Of a stretch of DNA of 64,000 nucleotides, positions 45,601 to 55,720 are shown piece by piece; the first letter of the stretch is position 1; each line of letters opens with the position of its first letter. Made by a program: the position numbers and the translations under genes. Origin of the DNA: Undaria pinnatifida (taxonomy: Eukaryota > Sar > Phaeophyceae > Laminariales > Alariaceae); assembly GCA_012845835.1 (NCBI GenBank), contig JABAKD010000021.1, positions 9,342,006 to 9,406,005 on the forward strand, written 5' to 3'. Under the pieces are notes generated by a model, which saw only the letters and a list, made by a program, of their open reading frames with translations, was not told where the DNA came from and did not search any database.

Positions 45601-47849
45601 CAGGCGGGTCAGTTCGGGTTCAAATACTTCAAAACCTCGCTGGTCGGGTCGGGTCATGACCCGCGAGCTACGGGCCACGCGCGGGTCAAGTTACCATGAC
45701 CCGCGAGTTGTTTTCGGCTGACCCGCGGGTCAAACCCGCGTATCTCGCCCGCGGAATCGCTTTCATCAAATTCACAGCTAAATGTCATTGCCGTGCAGGC
45801 GCCCCTCGCGTCCGATCCGCGGAACCGTAAATCATGCAAAACGAACTGCTTCCTGACTCTCTCATGCCGATGCTTTAATCATACGTCATGGCAGGGTGTC
45901 GAACAATCACCAGTCAGTACCCATAGCTACACGTACCAAGGCATACAGTGTGACGCGAATCCCGTTCCGGCTGAAGTCGTTACAGCATTAAAAGAACTGT
46001 CATACCCATACGAGATGTGACCAAGCGAAAAAAAATGAAAGGACCGTCGTCGTTTCGTTTTCATTTTGGCGTCAATGCAGACACGACGTGTCAATGCTTG
46101 CTGTGTTTCTCACTTCCTACCAACAATATTCTTGAGTAGGAGTGATTGGGAATGTTTCAAGAATTGGTATCGGGTTATTTGAGTCCTCTTACGTTGCCCT
46201 GAATCAATTCAAATGATCGTTTTTGAGGCTTCTGGGCACTGTTGGAGGCATAAGGCGCTTACAAAACAGCACCGGATGAGCCTGTCGCGATGCTCTTGGT
46301 GCTATATCGGGACGGCGAACGGGGTAAACGTGTCGTGAGCGGCGTTATGTGGCCAGAAGTCAGCAGCACCAACGCTCGACTCTCCCCGTTGACGTCGTAT
46401 CCAATGGACAGATAACTGGTGCCACGCCTACCCTAGCGAATACGAAATCGTTACTAGTAGCAACACCAAGTTGATTCCACCGAACGTTCGGGAAAAATCT
46501 AAATTGTATGACGAATCATTGTACTGGACGGGCAGCGCACGCAATTTATTAGGCCATTGACTTGTGGACCTCCATGCCCCACCCTACACCAGATAAGGAG
46601 AAGGCATGGGACTGCAACCCCATGACAACGCTTCTGGCAAACGAAAAAAACTCTAAAACGCCCATGGTGTTCAAACGACAATAGGCTTGTCCCTCCGCTC
46701 AATAATTCGGGTTGTTCGTAAATACGTTGGCCCAAACACTGATATTCCCATCGTAGCACATGTCAATCTGTGTCTTTAGGACGACGTATCGGTGTCCACA
46801 AGGCGTGCGGGTAAACCTCCTGCGTGCCGTTAATTGTTTGAAGATGCGCCACATCCGTGGTCTTACTTGTACATCGTTCACGTCATCCGTCCTGATGCCC
46901 TGTCGGCAATTTAATCTATGCAGCGTGCGACCCAGGGACCAGCATGTGCGGTGACCCCCACATGCAAGGTCTCCGTGGCCAGCAGATTGATTGGTCCGGA
47001 ATCGACAACAGCTGGTACTGCATGGTTTCTGATCACACCGACAGCATCCACGTCAACGTCCGGCTGAACGCCCCTCTCCCCGAGGATTTTCCCAACCGCC
47101 AGCTCATTACAGGCGTTAGCGTCATGTCACAGGGTCATTCGCTGGTTATCGAAGTGACGAACCCGTACGATGTAAACACCGACGGCTGCCCCCCCGACAT
47201 GTCCCCCTGCCTTTCCAACGGCGGACTCCGGGCTGTGATCGACGGCGAGGAGGTAGACGATCTGCTTCGGTTCTCCAGAGACAAATACGTTACTGACGGC
47301 ATTGCTGTGTCGGCGTCTAATCTACCGGTGGAGTGTCGTCAGTTCGGAGGAGACAAGATATGGGCTCGGATGTACGGCGAGATGCTGGAGGGCCAGCGCG
47401 AATTGGTCGTGGAGGAAAGCTTCGAGGATTGGATCCTACGTTTTGACCACATGGCCGCCCCCGATTGGTGCGCGCAGTACGTCGCGCAGAACCAACTCGC
47501 CGATGTGCAGTCCATCTATTCCGTGTTCAAGATCGTAACTTCATCTGTCATGGTGCGCCTTAACGTTGGCACCAACTTCCAAGGTTATGGGGAACTTGAC
47601 TGGGATGGTCGTGTCCTCCCCGACTTGGAGTTCTGGCAGATGGACGTCGGTCTTGACGGTCTGTCCCTGGAGAACGAGTCGCTCACCGGTATTCTGGGTG
47701 AGACGGCCCGCCCGGTGCTGGACAAGGACGGACGCAAGGTTATGCAAGGGTATGGGGCGATCCGTGGAGCCGTCGAGGACTACCGCGTGTCAAGCGCTCT
47801 AAGCACCGACTTTGCCCTTGCAACCAAGAAACGGGACGGCTCCACCTAA
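36518..47849 (+). CDS. LRR-EGF-VWD-like protein gene, 8 exons found, 5' end missing
   Basis: Exons 36518-36607, 38505-38576, 42914-42985, 43937-44017, 44382-44423, 44785-44846, 45224-45301 and 46924-47849 join with consistent phases into 473 codons plus stop. Order: a Cys-containing N-terminal LRR cap (SCGLTDEDIPDLKTCFDSIG), three LRR units of the L..N.LTTLP..IF..L type, a C-terminal cap (DLSDNPGLQCVPDA), a linker ending in Cys, an EGF-like module and a long domain opening CGDPHMQGLRGQQIDW. EGF and Cys-rich LRR caps imply export, so the role is probably recognition or adhesion at the cell surface. That is inference. The start codon and signal peptide were not found. The long second intron could hide further LRR exons. 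Introns contain a LINE fragment (40419-40690) and a hAT-like copy (45475-46064). No frameshift or internal stop is seen, so it looks intact where read. Confidence 0.8.
38505..38576 (+). CDS. Exon b: LRR unit 1 (24 codons)
   Basis: 72 bases between CTGCAG and GTGAGT. It encodes DLTVNDLTTIPADLFDSMGA followed by LETL, one complete LRR. The exon starts with one base and ends with two, so it can be gained or skipped without shifting frame. Confidence 0.85.
38577..42913 (+). other. 4.3 kb second intron
   Basis: By far the largest intron of the gene. It contains a LINE 3' end (40419-40690, -), a stretch of CCCGATTT/CCCGTCCC-type units (40080-40370), a near-repeat of TATCGACAGAGCTCGACA (about 40965 and 41003) and one exon-like piece (41855-41981) whose phase does not fit the LRR gene. 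No additional LRR exon could be recognised. Confidence 0.5.
40419..40690 (-). mobile_element. LINE 3' end, truncated copy in an intron
   Basis: Inverted copy of the LINE tail at 11375-11702, reaching from a T-rich stretch (the poly(A) side, 40419-40441) to GACCC at 40690, where homology stops. The reading frame seen in the other copy is preserved, with the same stop and about half of the differences synonymous. The target duplication is not clear. Confidence 0.75.
42914..42985 (+). CDS. Exon c: LRR unit 2 (24 codons)
   Basis: 72 bases between GCGTTAG and GTGAGT. It encodes KLGSNQLASLPSNIFANLGA followed by MASL. It has the same length and phase as exon b although the intron between them is 4.3 kb. 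Confidence 0.85.
43937..44017 (+). CDS. Exon d: LRR unit 3 (27 codons)
   Basis: 81 bases between CCGGCAG and GTGAGT. It encodes YLSDNALTTLPDGIFDGLGS followed by DGGLATV. It carries three more codons than exons b and c (the GSDGG turn) but keeps the same phase. Confidence 0.85.
44382..44423 (+). CDS. Exon e: C-terminal LRR cap
   Basis: 42 bases between GTTCAG and GTAAGT. It encodes DLSDNPGLQCVPDA, the NPGL.C motif that closes LRR arrays. It starts with one base and ends with GC, completed by A of the next exon (Ala). Confidence 0.8.
44785..44846 (+). CDS. Exon f: linker to the EGF-like module
   Basis: 62 bases between ACGCAG and GTGAGA. It encodes DFPGPFNSVIAALADPDSVC plus a Gly split over the junction. 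Its phases (one base in, one base out) are exactly those needed to join exon e to exon g. That is the main evidence for it, together with the final Cys-Gly next to the Cys of the EGF exon. Confidence 0.7.
45224..45301 (+). CDS. Exon g: EGF-like module
   Basis: 78 bases between GAACAG and GTAAGG. It encodes CTPATAVTCANGLTCEPGAE followed by GYTCI. The C-x(7)-C-x(5)-C-x(7)-C spacing with NG and a final GY.C is EGF-like, though shorter than a six-Cys EGF. The Cys at the end of exon f and the first Cys of exon h may supply the rest. Confidence 0.8.
45475..46064 (-). mobile_element. Partial hAT-like element (GGGTC family) in an intron
   Basis: Begins with ATGGCTTTTCACGGATCATG, a variant of the 22899-24568 terminus. 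It has a GACCC/GGGTC array (45485-45740), then matches 23950-24250 in inverted orientation (GTGACGCGAATCCCGT, CAATCACC, CGTCGTC). It stops without a second terminus. It lies in the 1.6 kb intron before the last exon of the LRR gene. Confidence 0.65.
46924..47849 (+). CDS. Exon h: long last exon with GDPH-type (VWD / root-cap-like) domain
   Basis: Acceptor TATGCAG ends at 46923. The first codon is completed by G of exon g, and TAA is at 47847-47849, giving 307 codons. It starts ACDPGTSMCGDPHMQGLRGQ. The C-GDPH-x-x-G opening is typical of von Willebrand D domains. The later WYCMVSD, a SIHVNVRL strand and SLTGILGETARPVLD resemble plant root-cap-type proteins (..LVSD..LHINA.., GVLGQT). Cys pairs occur in DGCPPDMSPC and PVECRQF. 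Ligand or function is unknown. A polyadenylation signal could not be fixed. Confidence 0.8.
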
Positions 47850-50800
47850 CGTTGCTGTGATGTAGATCTGTGTCCGCACACGTCTACTCCATGATGGGGC
47901 ACCGAATGCAATGTTTGCAGCTTTTTACTGTCTGTCGTTCGACGTGTTCCAGGTATACTAGATCTGCTAAAAATAAGAAAGACTCAAGTGTGTGGTCCGG
48001 AAGACTTGAGTGCTGAAAGTATGAAAGTAGAGTTTGTCATGGCATCATACGTCCGACGGCCGATGAACCCCACCCCTTGCGGCATCACGCCGTGGAATTT
48101 CGGGCGTCTGGGCTCGTTAACATGTACGTTATCGCCCACGTCACCGACAATATACGACGCGTGCTACAAAAGACATAGCGTTTTCGCTTGTTTTTTCTGG
48201 ATTGCTGGGCCTATTGGCGGGGAAGTTCATCCGTTTTCACAAGCTTATTTGTACGTCTAGACAACTTGATATCTTCTTGTTTAACAGCTTGTACTTTCTG
48301 TTATCCGAAATCCGCTGACGATATCGCATAAGTCTGTTTTCGTGTTATTGATACCGACGGCAACACTGTCTCCTCTGAGGTCTCGTTGATATTCACGTAC
48401 AGGCGAGAACATAAGACAACGTATGGTAGAACGTTAGCACAAGAAATTTGCGGTTATGACATACCTCTTGTTGGGACGAGGAGCACACTACCCCCTTAAC
48501 GATAGATGAGTAAGGTTTATGTTCGCGCAATCATCTCTAATGCATCAGATAGTGGTCGCATTATCGGCGCCCCAAGATGACACTAGCTTGAAGTATAGGC
48601 TTACACATCTGACGGTTTGAGGAAAGATCTTACTCATTGAGTGATAGAGCCCACGTTTCTAATATTCGTCGTATGGGCCCTCATCGGGCCCACGTTTTTG
48701 TTTGGTCCAAGGGAAAATGCCGAAGAATAAGGAAGCAGTAGTTAGCCGATGTATAACATATAGTTAGTATGGTCATTTGGCGTCTGGGTATGCGGAGCTG
48801 TCGTTTCACTCCCTGCCAGATCCAAACGTGCGTTATCACAGTCTCCACCCTAAGTCACGCCCTTAGCTCAACGGGTCGCTTACATGGACAAAGGCTCTTT
48901 TTTGCTATCGTTGGAACGTATCGTTTCTGTTGAGTTGAGCCAAGAAGGACAAGTAAAGTGTGTGGAAACGGGCAGTTGTGATTTACGAAGAGAAAAGCGG
49001 CCTTTGCTAAGTGGCTAGTCGCTACAAGCGTATGTGGATGACGATGCAGGTTCATGCCATACGTTGTCGAAACATGCGATTGGTTTCAGAAGGCGACGAC
49101 TAATATTTATCTGTATTCATGTTGGATATCAATACCATCGTCCCAAGCACCGTACCTTGGTGGGCACAACCGTTCTGGGTGGTGGGTCGTGATCATGCGT
49201 TAAATTTTGTTTGTTTACAAGATGGGTTGAAACCGATACGTAGATAAATGATACCAGCTCTTTCCTTGTTTTCCGCGATTCTCGTCCACACTACTAGAGT
49301 CCAAACTAAAATGACCGGCCGAACCCACTGTAGCCGCTATATGCCATCGGGTTTCTCGGACATCAATCTGAGCAGGTGGGACCTCTCACATATACTGTAA
49401 AATTCAAACTGTGGCGCCACGTCTGGAAAGTGGGCGTTGAGCATTGTCTCAAACGTGCCCCGAAACCATGGCCCGCAAGAAGTGCCTCCGGTGCATTAAA
49501 CGCAAGCGAGAAGAAGGCTGTTCGCGAATGTATATATATATATCTGTTGTACGAACCGCGCACCCAACGAGCAAGAACTTTATGGTAGGCCCTGTCAGGG
49601 TCAACCGGGAACCTCGTGCATACCAACCCAGTCAATGTATGTGTATATAGCCGAACCTGTGTCACGGAGTGGACGGCCTATCAACACTACTCATTCTCAC
49701 ATTTTACGTGTGGCGGCCACGAGCACATGCCCCTAAAGCATACCGAGCTGCACTCCGTTTTCGTGTTGCCCTCCGACCGAAGAAACACGCCGTCCTACAT
49801 TGGGAGCAACACACTATATGATGCCACGCTGCCGTATCAATGATCTTAAAACTGCCGATATCCGCCATACTTGGGAAAGGCGGAGCAATCTTGCATTATT
49901 CATGTGTCTACGATCTCGATACAGCCGGTGCGAGATTATCGTTCTCGCTGTACCTGGCGCCTTCCGCGATGGCACTTGAAAGAGATCACTTCGTTCACAC
50001 TTCCTGTTGCCAGTAGTATCCTCAAACCCCTCCACAATAGATCTAAGATTAATGGCGTGAACTCGATTGCACCACGCACGATGACTAGCTTCGTCTTCGG
50101 CTCCGACCAATGAACGTCCTGTGTGTGTGCCATATCGGATTTTTGATGGAGCGCGGAAAGGTAGTATTCATGTCAACCGTGATACGTGGTGTGGCAGGAG
50201 TAAATGGATTACTGTGGCTGTTCGTGCAGTGGTTTTTGCCATGCTCTCTATGTCGTCGGCTAGAAGCTTCGTATCCGTGAGTTTATTCGCGCGTCATTTT
50301 TGGGCTGCCTAGGGTTTGGTGGTCGCACAAGATTTCGACGCGTGCTACGATAGAGTTGGCACGTTTCGTCTCAATAAAATGGTTTCTGAATGACGGAATT
50401 CAAAACCCAAAATCGCCGGAAATAGCTCATTTGTTTGCGTTATTCGCTTCGTGAACCTAGGGCATGGAAGGTTTCATCCGGTATAAACTTTGGTTTGCTA
50501 CACAAACCAGTTTTTGGAAAAGATCGTAAGCTCCCAAAATTGAGAAGACCTCAGAAACTAGATGGTGCACTTCTATCGTAGCACATCCCTAATCGTGGTG
50601 CCACCATCGTCTTCGTGTTCGTGCACTGGGCCCGATGGTGTTGATTCCGTCCTCCATCCCAAACGTATTCCGAAACATCTTCTACGAAAGCATTGCGAAA
50701 CATATCGTGTGCTGTCTTTTCCAGCCTTAGCTCGTGACATATTTCATCATGTATTTCTTCGTAGTGATCTACCTTGTGTTTAGTGGGACGCGGATGCTCA

Positions 50801-51640
50801 CGTTCGTTTGGGCGCACACAATTGCATGCTTGTTCAGCCACGCCATCTTAGGAAGAAGCTTTCGCTCAACCGCGTCAGTTTAGCCTTGAATCGGCCGTTC
50901 ACTTTCACCAACCGCGTCCTCTGTAGGTGAGTCGCCAGTTCTCAGATTAGTATTGCTGTTGGTGCCGTCTCCGCGTTTGGCATCACCTGACCATCACCAC
51001 CCTGGTACATGAGAGAACATTGGATATCTGCATAACCATGATGTCTGTTAGGTTCGGTAAAGGTGGTTGGTCATGTCATTCGATCCAACCATCCTGTCCC
51101 GCAATTTGACGGCGGGGCAATGCAACACCATGCGACAGGAATGACCCTCCTCGCGAACGTGGTCTGTAGGGGGGGTGCTTTCTGGCACCGGGGTTGAGCT
51201 GGTCTATGGCAAGGGGCTGGTCCTGGGTCGCTCTGCTAGTTTCAGAGGTATGTGAAGGGCCCACGTCAGATTGGTTCGTCGGTAGACGGGTACCACAAAG
51301 AGAGTTACATGCGCACTCTTGGAAGTGGTGCGCTGAACGTGAGAGCACGAGCAGACGCGGGAGGGGTAATCCTTCGAGAAAGTAGATGGCCCCACAAGGT
51401 TTAGGAGAGGGCGATGAGGGGGATGGAGTAGCGAATATTTCCTTTATAGCTAGCCCAGTTTTCAGGCCGTTGACTGGTAGCCTTGCGTAAGAGTGGATAC
51501 CACTTTGTGCGTGTCGAAAAAATAGATTAGACTGAGGCGGTCGGTAGAACTAACCGGCCCGTCCCAAAACAGACATTCCAGACGTTTTCAGCATTTCCAC
51601 TCTCGCGAAATCTCGCGTCCCAAGTAAGCCACCGTAACCT
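47850..51640. other. Unassigned stretch downstream of the LRR gene
   Basis: Short open frames only. A + frame at 49616-50113 is open except for stops near 49841-49850, and a 64-codon frame at 49468 starts MARKKCLRCIKRKREEGC, but neither has a recognisable domain. It includes the second R6 copy (50334-50450). The - strand part below 51.6 kb may be the decayed 3' side of the gypsy element, but I found no integrase motif. Confidence 0.35.
50334..50450 (+). repeat. R6 dispersed repeat, copy 2
   Basis: Shares 22 identical bases with 34791-34812 and weaker similarity beyond, in the same orientation. Nature unknown; possibly an end of a long retroelement. Confidence 0.5.
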
Positions 51641-51649
51641 GGACTCCTT

Positions 51650-51760
51650 TCAAGCCCCACTGACGAAGCCAAGCGGGGCCTGGGTCATGTCGGAAGGGTC
51701 GATCGTCGCCTTGAGATCTCTATTGGGAACTTGGGTAACCAAAGCTCCCCGGTATGTAAG
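51650..51760 (-). pseudogene. Gypsy RNase H relic
   Basis: The - strand frame reads RGALVTQVPNRDLK followed by PLGFVSGA, the start of gypsy RNase H after the DASD-like position, here degenerate (LHASSRLTY). A neighbouring frame at about 51789-51840 has EGFTVMVFTDA-like remains, so the two parts are frameshifted. Confidence 0.55.
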
Positions 51761-52117
51761 TCGAGAGGATGCGTGAAGACCATCACCGTAAAACCCTCGG
51801 GTGGATGCGTTTGGACAACGAAGTCGTGTACGAGCTTCGTTGCGCGCGCTCATGCGGTCCCACACTCGGTGTTCCACTCGTCCGTTATGATAGCGGATCT
51901 GTTGGCCACGCGCGTGGTGCGCCGGATGCAATGTGGCATAAACGAATCCATGAGGGTCCGCAGCGGATCTAATATGAGGAGAAGCCTTTACCAGTTTTGA
52001 CCCACAAAACGTGCCAGATACAGTACAATTTGTTTTTCACTATGTCGATGTTTTGTAGCTGTTTCTTGTCCTATGGGCTTGTGTCAAATCACAAAAAAGT
52101 GGAGGCCCGACCTAACC

Positions 52118-52629
52118 CTAACCCTCACGCCAACCTCCACCGTAACCCCAACGTAGGGGAAGGCTCCAGCCTGCGAATATGAAAAACTGAGAAACAATGT
52201 GCTGACCACAAAAACGCAGTATAATTGGTAATTTATCTTGCATGATTTGCGGGGTGAGAACATCGCAAAGGATACAGGCTCTTTCAGCCACTTCCGGCAG
52301 ATGCACGTTCATCCAATAAACGGCAGCTAACAAAACGCTGCCGTTCGCCGCCGGTTTCGGGACGGCGGAAAGAGTGAGCCCACACATTTTCGCTGGGTCG
52401 TGGCGCATCCCCGATGCAGAACACAACTTGCCACACCAGTTTACCTCTGTGGTGTTGAAAACACGTTTCTCCGCCGAATCGTACATACTTTGGCGTTGGA
52501 GACACTGCAGGACATTCCGCTCCCGTTTCCACAATTTTGCTTTTGTTTGGCAAATATCACGAGGTCGTCTACGTATACGACGCAGATATTCACGACGAGG
52601 GACCAAAGAACGTAGTTTATCACACCCAC
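52118..52629 (-). pseudogene. Ty3/gypsy reverse transcriptase relic
   Basis: Frame one (52629-52441) carries ICVVYVDDLVIFAKQKQN, with the catalytic YVDD at 52564-52575. A frameshift near 52520 leads into a second frame (52606-52118) with NVLQCLQRQ and then TEVNWCGKLCSASGMRHDP (52447-52396), the thumb/connection motif of stramenopile-type gypsy elements, followed by PKPAANGS..AVYWMN. The normal role is DNA synthesis from the element's RNA. This copy cannot encode an active enzyme. Confidence 0.7.
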
Positions 52630-53523
52630 AAAGCTGACAATGCCGTTATGTCAATCTTGCGGCATCCCAGTGGGCTTCCATAGACGTTCCGGAGTGATGA
52701 TCGTGGATAGCTCTTGGGAATATGCATGCAGCGCGATCTGTCAGAAACCTTTGTAAATAATGAGGGACATGTAAAAAGGATATTCGGCATGGACAACGCC
52801 TTGTTCTCGCAAGAGCGAAAGGGAGTGCAGGTTGAGCTCTGTGTACGCGCTACCAGCGCTGTAATCGATGCCCAGGTGGCATTTCATGGGGGAGTCCTCC
52901 CCCAAGTTCCCTGCAATGGACGTAGGCTGTACGTCTATTTCAGGTTTCTTCCAATCGCCCGCGGGTTCGTGCATGATGGCAGAACGATTATAAGCCATAA
53001 AGGAGTTAGCATAACTGTCGCTTTGACGGACGACGGTTTGACAATTGCCATATCTGGGCGCCCTCCACCACCATCTCTAATATCCTGTTAGGCGAAAGCG
53101 GGTCCTCTGCTCTGCACTACGGCACGTACACGTGTAGAAAGAATTGATTGCATGTCAACCCTCTCTGGCAAATGTGGCCTAATGCCTGTCACCAACGCGC
53201 CCCGCTCCGCGCGTAAGTACGTATATTTGGTCCAGCACTGGGGCTCTGGATGGCCATATTGGGAGCAGTGGATACGCTCTTTGTTGCAGTCTTCGAATCG
53301 CTCGCTTGGTGGGAGTGTGCCCATCCGACGCAGCCAACGACGGGTACCACGACATACGACGATAGCAACACACGAGTCGTCCTGAATGGTTTATGAATGA
53401 CTCGTGGTGCTTCTCAGCCCCCCAAAATGGTCGATAAACTCATCATTTTTTTCGTGGTTGTCGTCGTGTACCTAGGCCATGATATTGTTCATATTCTCCA
53501 TATTATAGAGTTTGGGAGAGGTC

Positions 53524-53901
53524 CTAAACCCTCAATTTGAGGAAACCGCTGACAGAACGGGGTGCATCTCCATCGTGGCACGCGTCCAAAATTACGAAAT
53601 CCTGCGAGGCTGATATTTCATGTCCACCGTGGTGACCATGCCCATCCCCGTGAGTGCGACCACGAGTGCTTCGGCCCAGTTGAGTAACCACGTCTAGTAC
53701 CAGCTGGGTGTCCGGCCGGTGGATTCCTCGGTCCCGGATGAGCTTCACCAGATCACCCGGGTCCTTCAGAGTTGATGTATCTACTACGAATAATGCCCGA
53801 CAACTCTCCCGAAACGCGACTGACGTCGACGCTTCTAGCATAATGCGTCTATGGGTATTAGCTGCAGATGATCTGTATTCGCCAAACATGCCGCCTTCCA
53901 T
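53524..53901 (-). CDS. ORF of 125 codons upstream of the gypsy RT relic
   Basis: Open - strand frame with mixed composition, including STLKDPGDLVKLIRDRG and a His/Gly-rich GDGHGHHGGHE stretch. By position it could be gag or a linker of the gypsy element. No zinc knuckle (CCHC) is present, so identity is unproven. Confidence 0.3.
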   Translation of the reverse strand: MEGGMFGEYRSSAANTHRRIMLEASTSVAFRESCRALFVVDTSTLKDPGDLVKLIRDRGIHRPDTQLVLDVVTQLGRSTRGRTHGDGHGHHGGHEISASQDFVILDACHDGDAPRSVSGFLKLRV

Positions 53902-54756
53902 TTTTTAACGATCCCATTTTCTAGTCGTGTCCAATACCTCACATATAGGCCCCAAAGGTTGGAGACATGCTGGTGGGCTTCATTGGGGCCTGCTGTCGGG
54001 CGTATCGCACGGGCTGCTTTTGAAACCGTGCAATGATGGCCACTGCACTAAAGCTACCAGATAGCTGACACAAGTGCTGTAGACAGATGATGGGCAAAAA
54101 ATTCAATGATACAAATATCTGCCCACACAGACGATGTGATGCATACTTGTACCCTTTGTCGCCCGCTTAAGGGCTGTACTCTGGGATTTCCTGTTTGAAT
54201 TCGTCGCACAGTTATGCGGCCGGACTGGTCAGGCGCAGAGGGAGGGCTAGCATATTGCTGGGTTGCAGTCCTCACAAAACCGCAACCGGATTTGCCCCAA
54301 CCTCCAATATCTCAGGAGGAGGTTGTTTATCTCGAGTAGCACAGTGCGGTTTTTGCTGTAATTTATGAATTCTGCTGAAAGTCATTTTGTGAGTTTCTCC
54401 CGTCAACGTAGTACGCTTCATCGTTTTTGTTGGTCGTATCATTGTTTCTGCTTACCGTGGTGCTTGTGGGCGTCGACTCGACTCGCACGGCAGGCGTATT
54501 AACACGAACATCTCTTGAGGGTGACCGGGCAGATGAGCCGTCCCGCCATCCTCACCGCCACATTCTTACGTTTCCTTCCGGTACACACTGTGTTTGCGTG
54601 TGCCACGGTTAAGGGCCGCATTCGGCCTCCATATAAAGGGTTTTAATGTGTTGAACTTAAGGTCGGTATGTTGTTTGTCGCAGTGAGAAAGGTAGCCGAA
54701 AACAACCAACAAATACGTGATACGACATATATTATCCGAACACAAAAAGAAAAGTA
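53902..54756. other. Unassigned stretch
   Basis: Nothing recognised. A frame at 54427-54612 starts with a hydrophobic segment (LLVVSLFLLTVVLVG) like a signal peptide but has no ATG. Confidence 0.35.
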
Positions 54757-54800
54757 CACTCCAGCTGTGAGATTAGATCTAGATTTGTCTGAGTATTAGT
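54757..54800 (+). repeat. R1 terminus fragment
   Basis: GTACACTCCAGCTGTGAGAT followed by diverged sequence and ..CGAACTCATC. Only the extreme end is present. Confidence 0.55.
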
Positions 54801-55111
54801 CCGAACTCATCCCTGCAAGAGTCGTTCTACGGTAGCAACCCCAACTTTTTGTTAACGAAATTGGCGGTTTCAAAACCAGCTCCCGGTCGTATCTCCTGAA
54901 ATACGGTGCCGCTTGCTACCCCGACGTCATCGTTCGATACCCCTTCGCAAACGAGAAAAAAAGGAAAGATATTTTCTTCATAGCATTCTTCTTTGTGTCG
55001 AGCAGCCACGAAACGTTCATTAAAGAAAATCGCTGGTTTTGGGGGGGGCTATAGTGGAATCAGTCGCAAGTTGCTTGTGATACTTCGATCGCGGATAATA
55101 TGAAAAAAAAA

Positions 55112-55720
55112 TACACTCCAGATGTGAGATCGAAGCTTTTGTCGAAACTCATTTTTTAAAGCTGTGTGTGATACTCCGATCGTGCGTATTACGGATTGTG
55201 GGTCCTCATTTAAGATATAGCTCGGCGGCTCCCCTTGGAACTACAGTGTGGCTTGTCAGGGTCGACAAGGTGACGTTAGGCTGTCCGTGCACGGAAACTC
55301 TATAAACCCGTTTGTGAGGGAGACAAAATATGACAGCTTTGGAAGGGAATGCATCTGTTTATCAAGTTTATCCTGTAAATCGTATGACCGGTGAGGGGAG
55401 GGCGGATCGTTTTAAGGGTGTGGGGGGCCGGGTTTGAACAAGAAGCAGCGGGGTGGAAGAGGGGGGGAGGGGGGGGAGGGGGGGGGGCGGGGGGGAGGGG
55501 GGAGGGGGAAGGGGAGGGGGGGGAGGGGAGGGAGGGGATGGGGGGGGAGGGAGGGGGGGGGATGGGGGGGGGGGAGGCGGGGGGGGGATGGAGGGGGGGG
55601 GAGGGGGGAGGGAGCGCGCGGGGGTGGGGGATTTGGCACGGGCGGGGTAACTCAATCTGTGCGTGGAAACTATAGATGCATGAGCTACTTGCATGAAGGA
55701 TTTTAAATCGTAATTTGCGC
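55112..55720 (+). repeat. R1 repeat copy with long G tract
   Basis: Starts TACACTCCAGATGTGAGATC and follows the R1 order to the first internal unit (GACCGGTGAGGGGAGGGCGG). It then has a very long G-rich tract (55445-55625) and the start of the second unit (CAATCTGTGCGTGGAAACTA). The Pro-rich and Gly-rich frames across it are tract artefacts. Confidence 0.65.

Larger units (their letters stand above)
51650..53901 (-). mobile_element. Decayed Ty3/gypsy retrotransposon
   Basis: On the - strand, from high to low coordinates, lie an unidentified ORF (53901-53524, possibly gag), another (52998-52741), reverse transcriptase in two frames (52629-52118) and RNase H (about 51760-51650). The order and spacing fit gag-pro-RT-RNase H of a Ty3/gypsy element. 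LTRs and an integrase were not identified. Several frameshifts and stops show it is dead. Confidence 0.6.

Noticed and set aside
52741..52998. Gypsy protease in the 85-codon - frame
   Set aside because: The position fits, but the only hint is GIDYSAGS, which does not match D(T/S)G well enough to call.
52714..53091. 125-codon + frame as a gene
   Set aside because: It lies antisense to the gypsy relic, has no known domain, and the - strand frames explain the region better.
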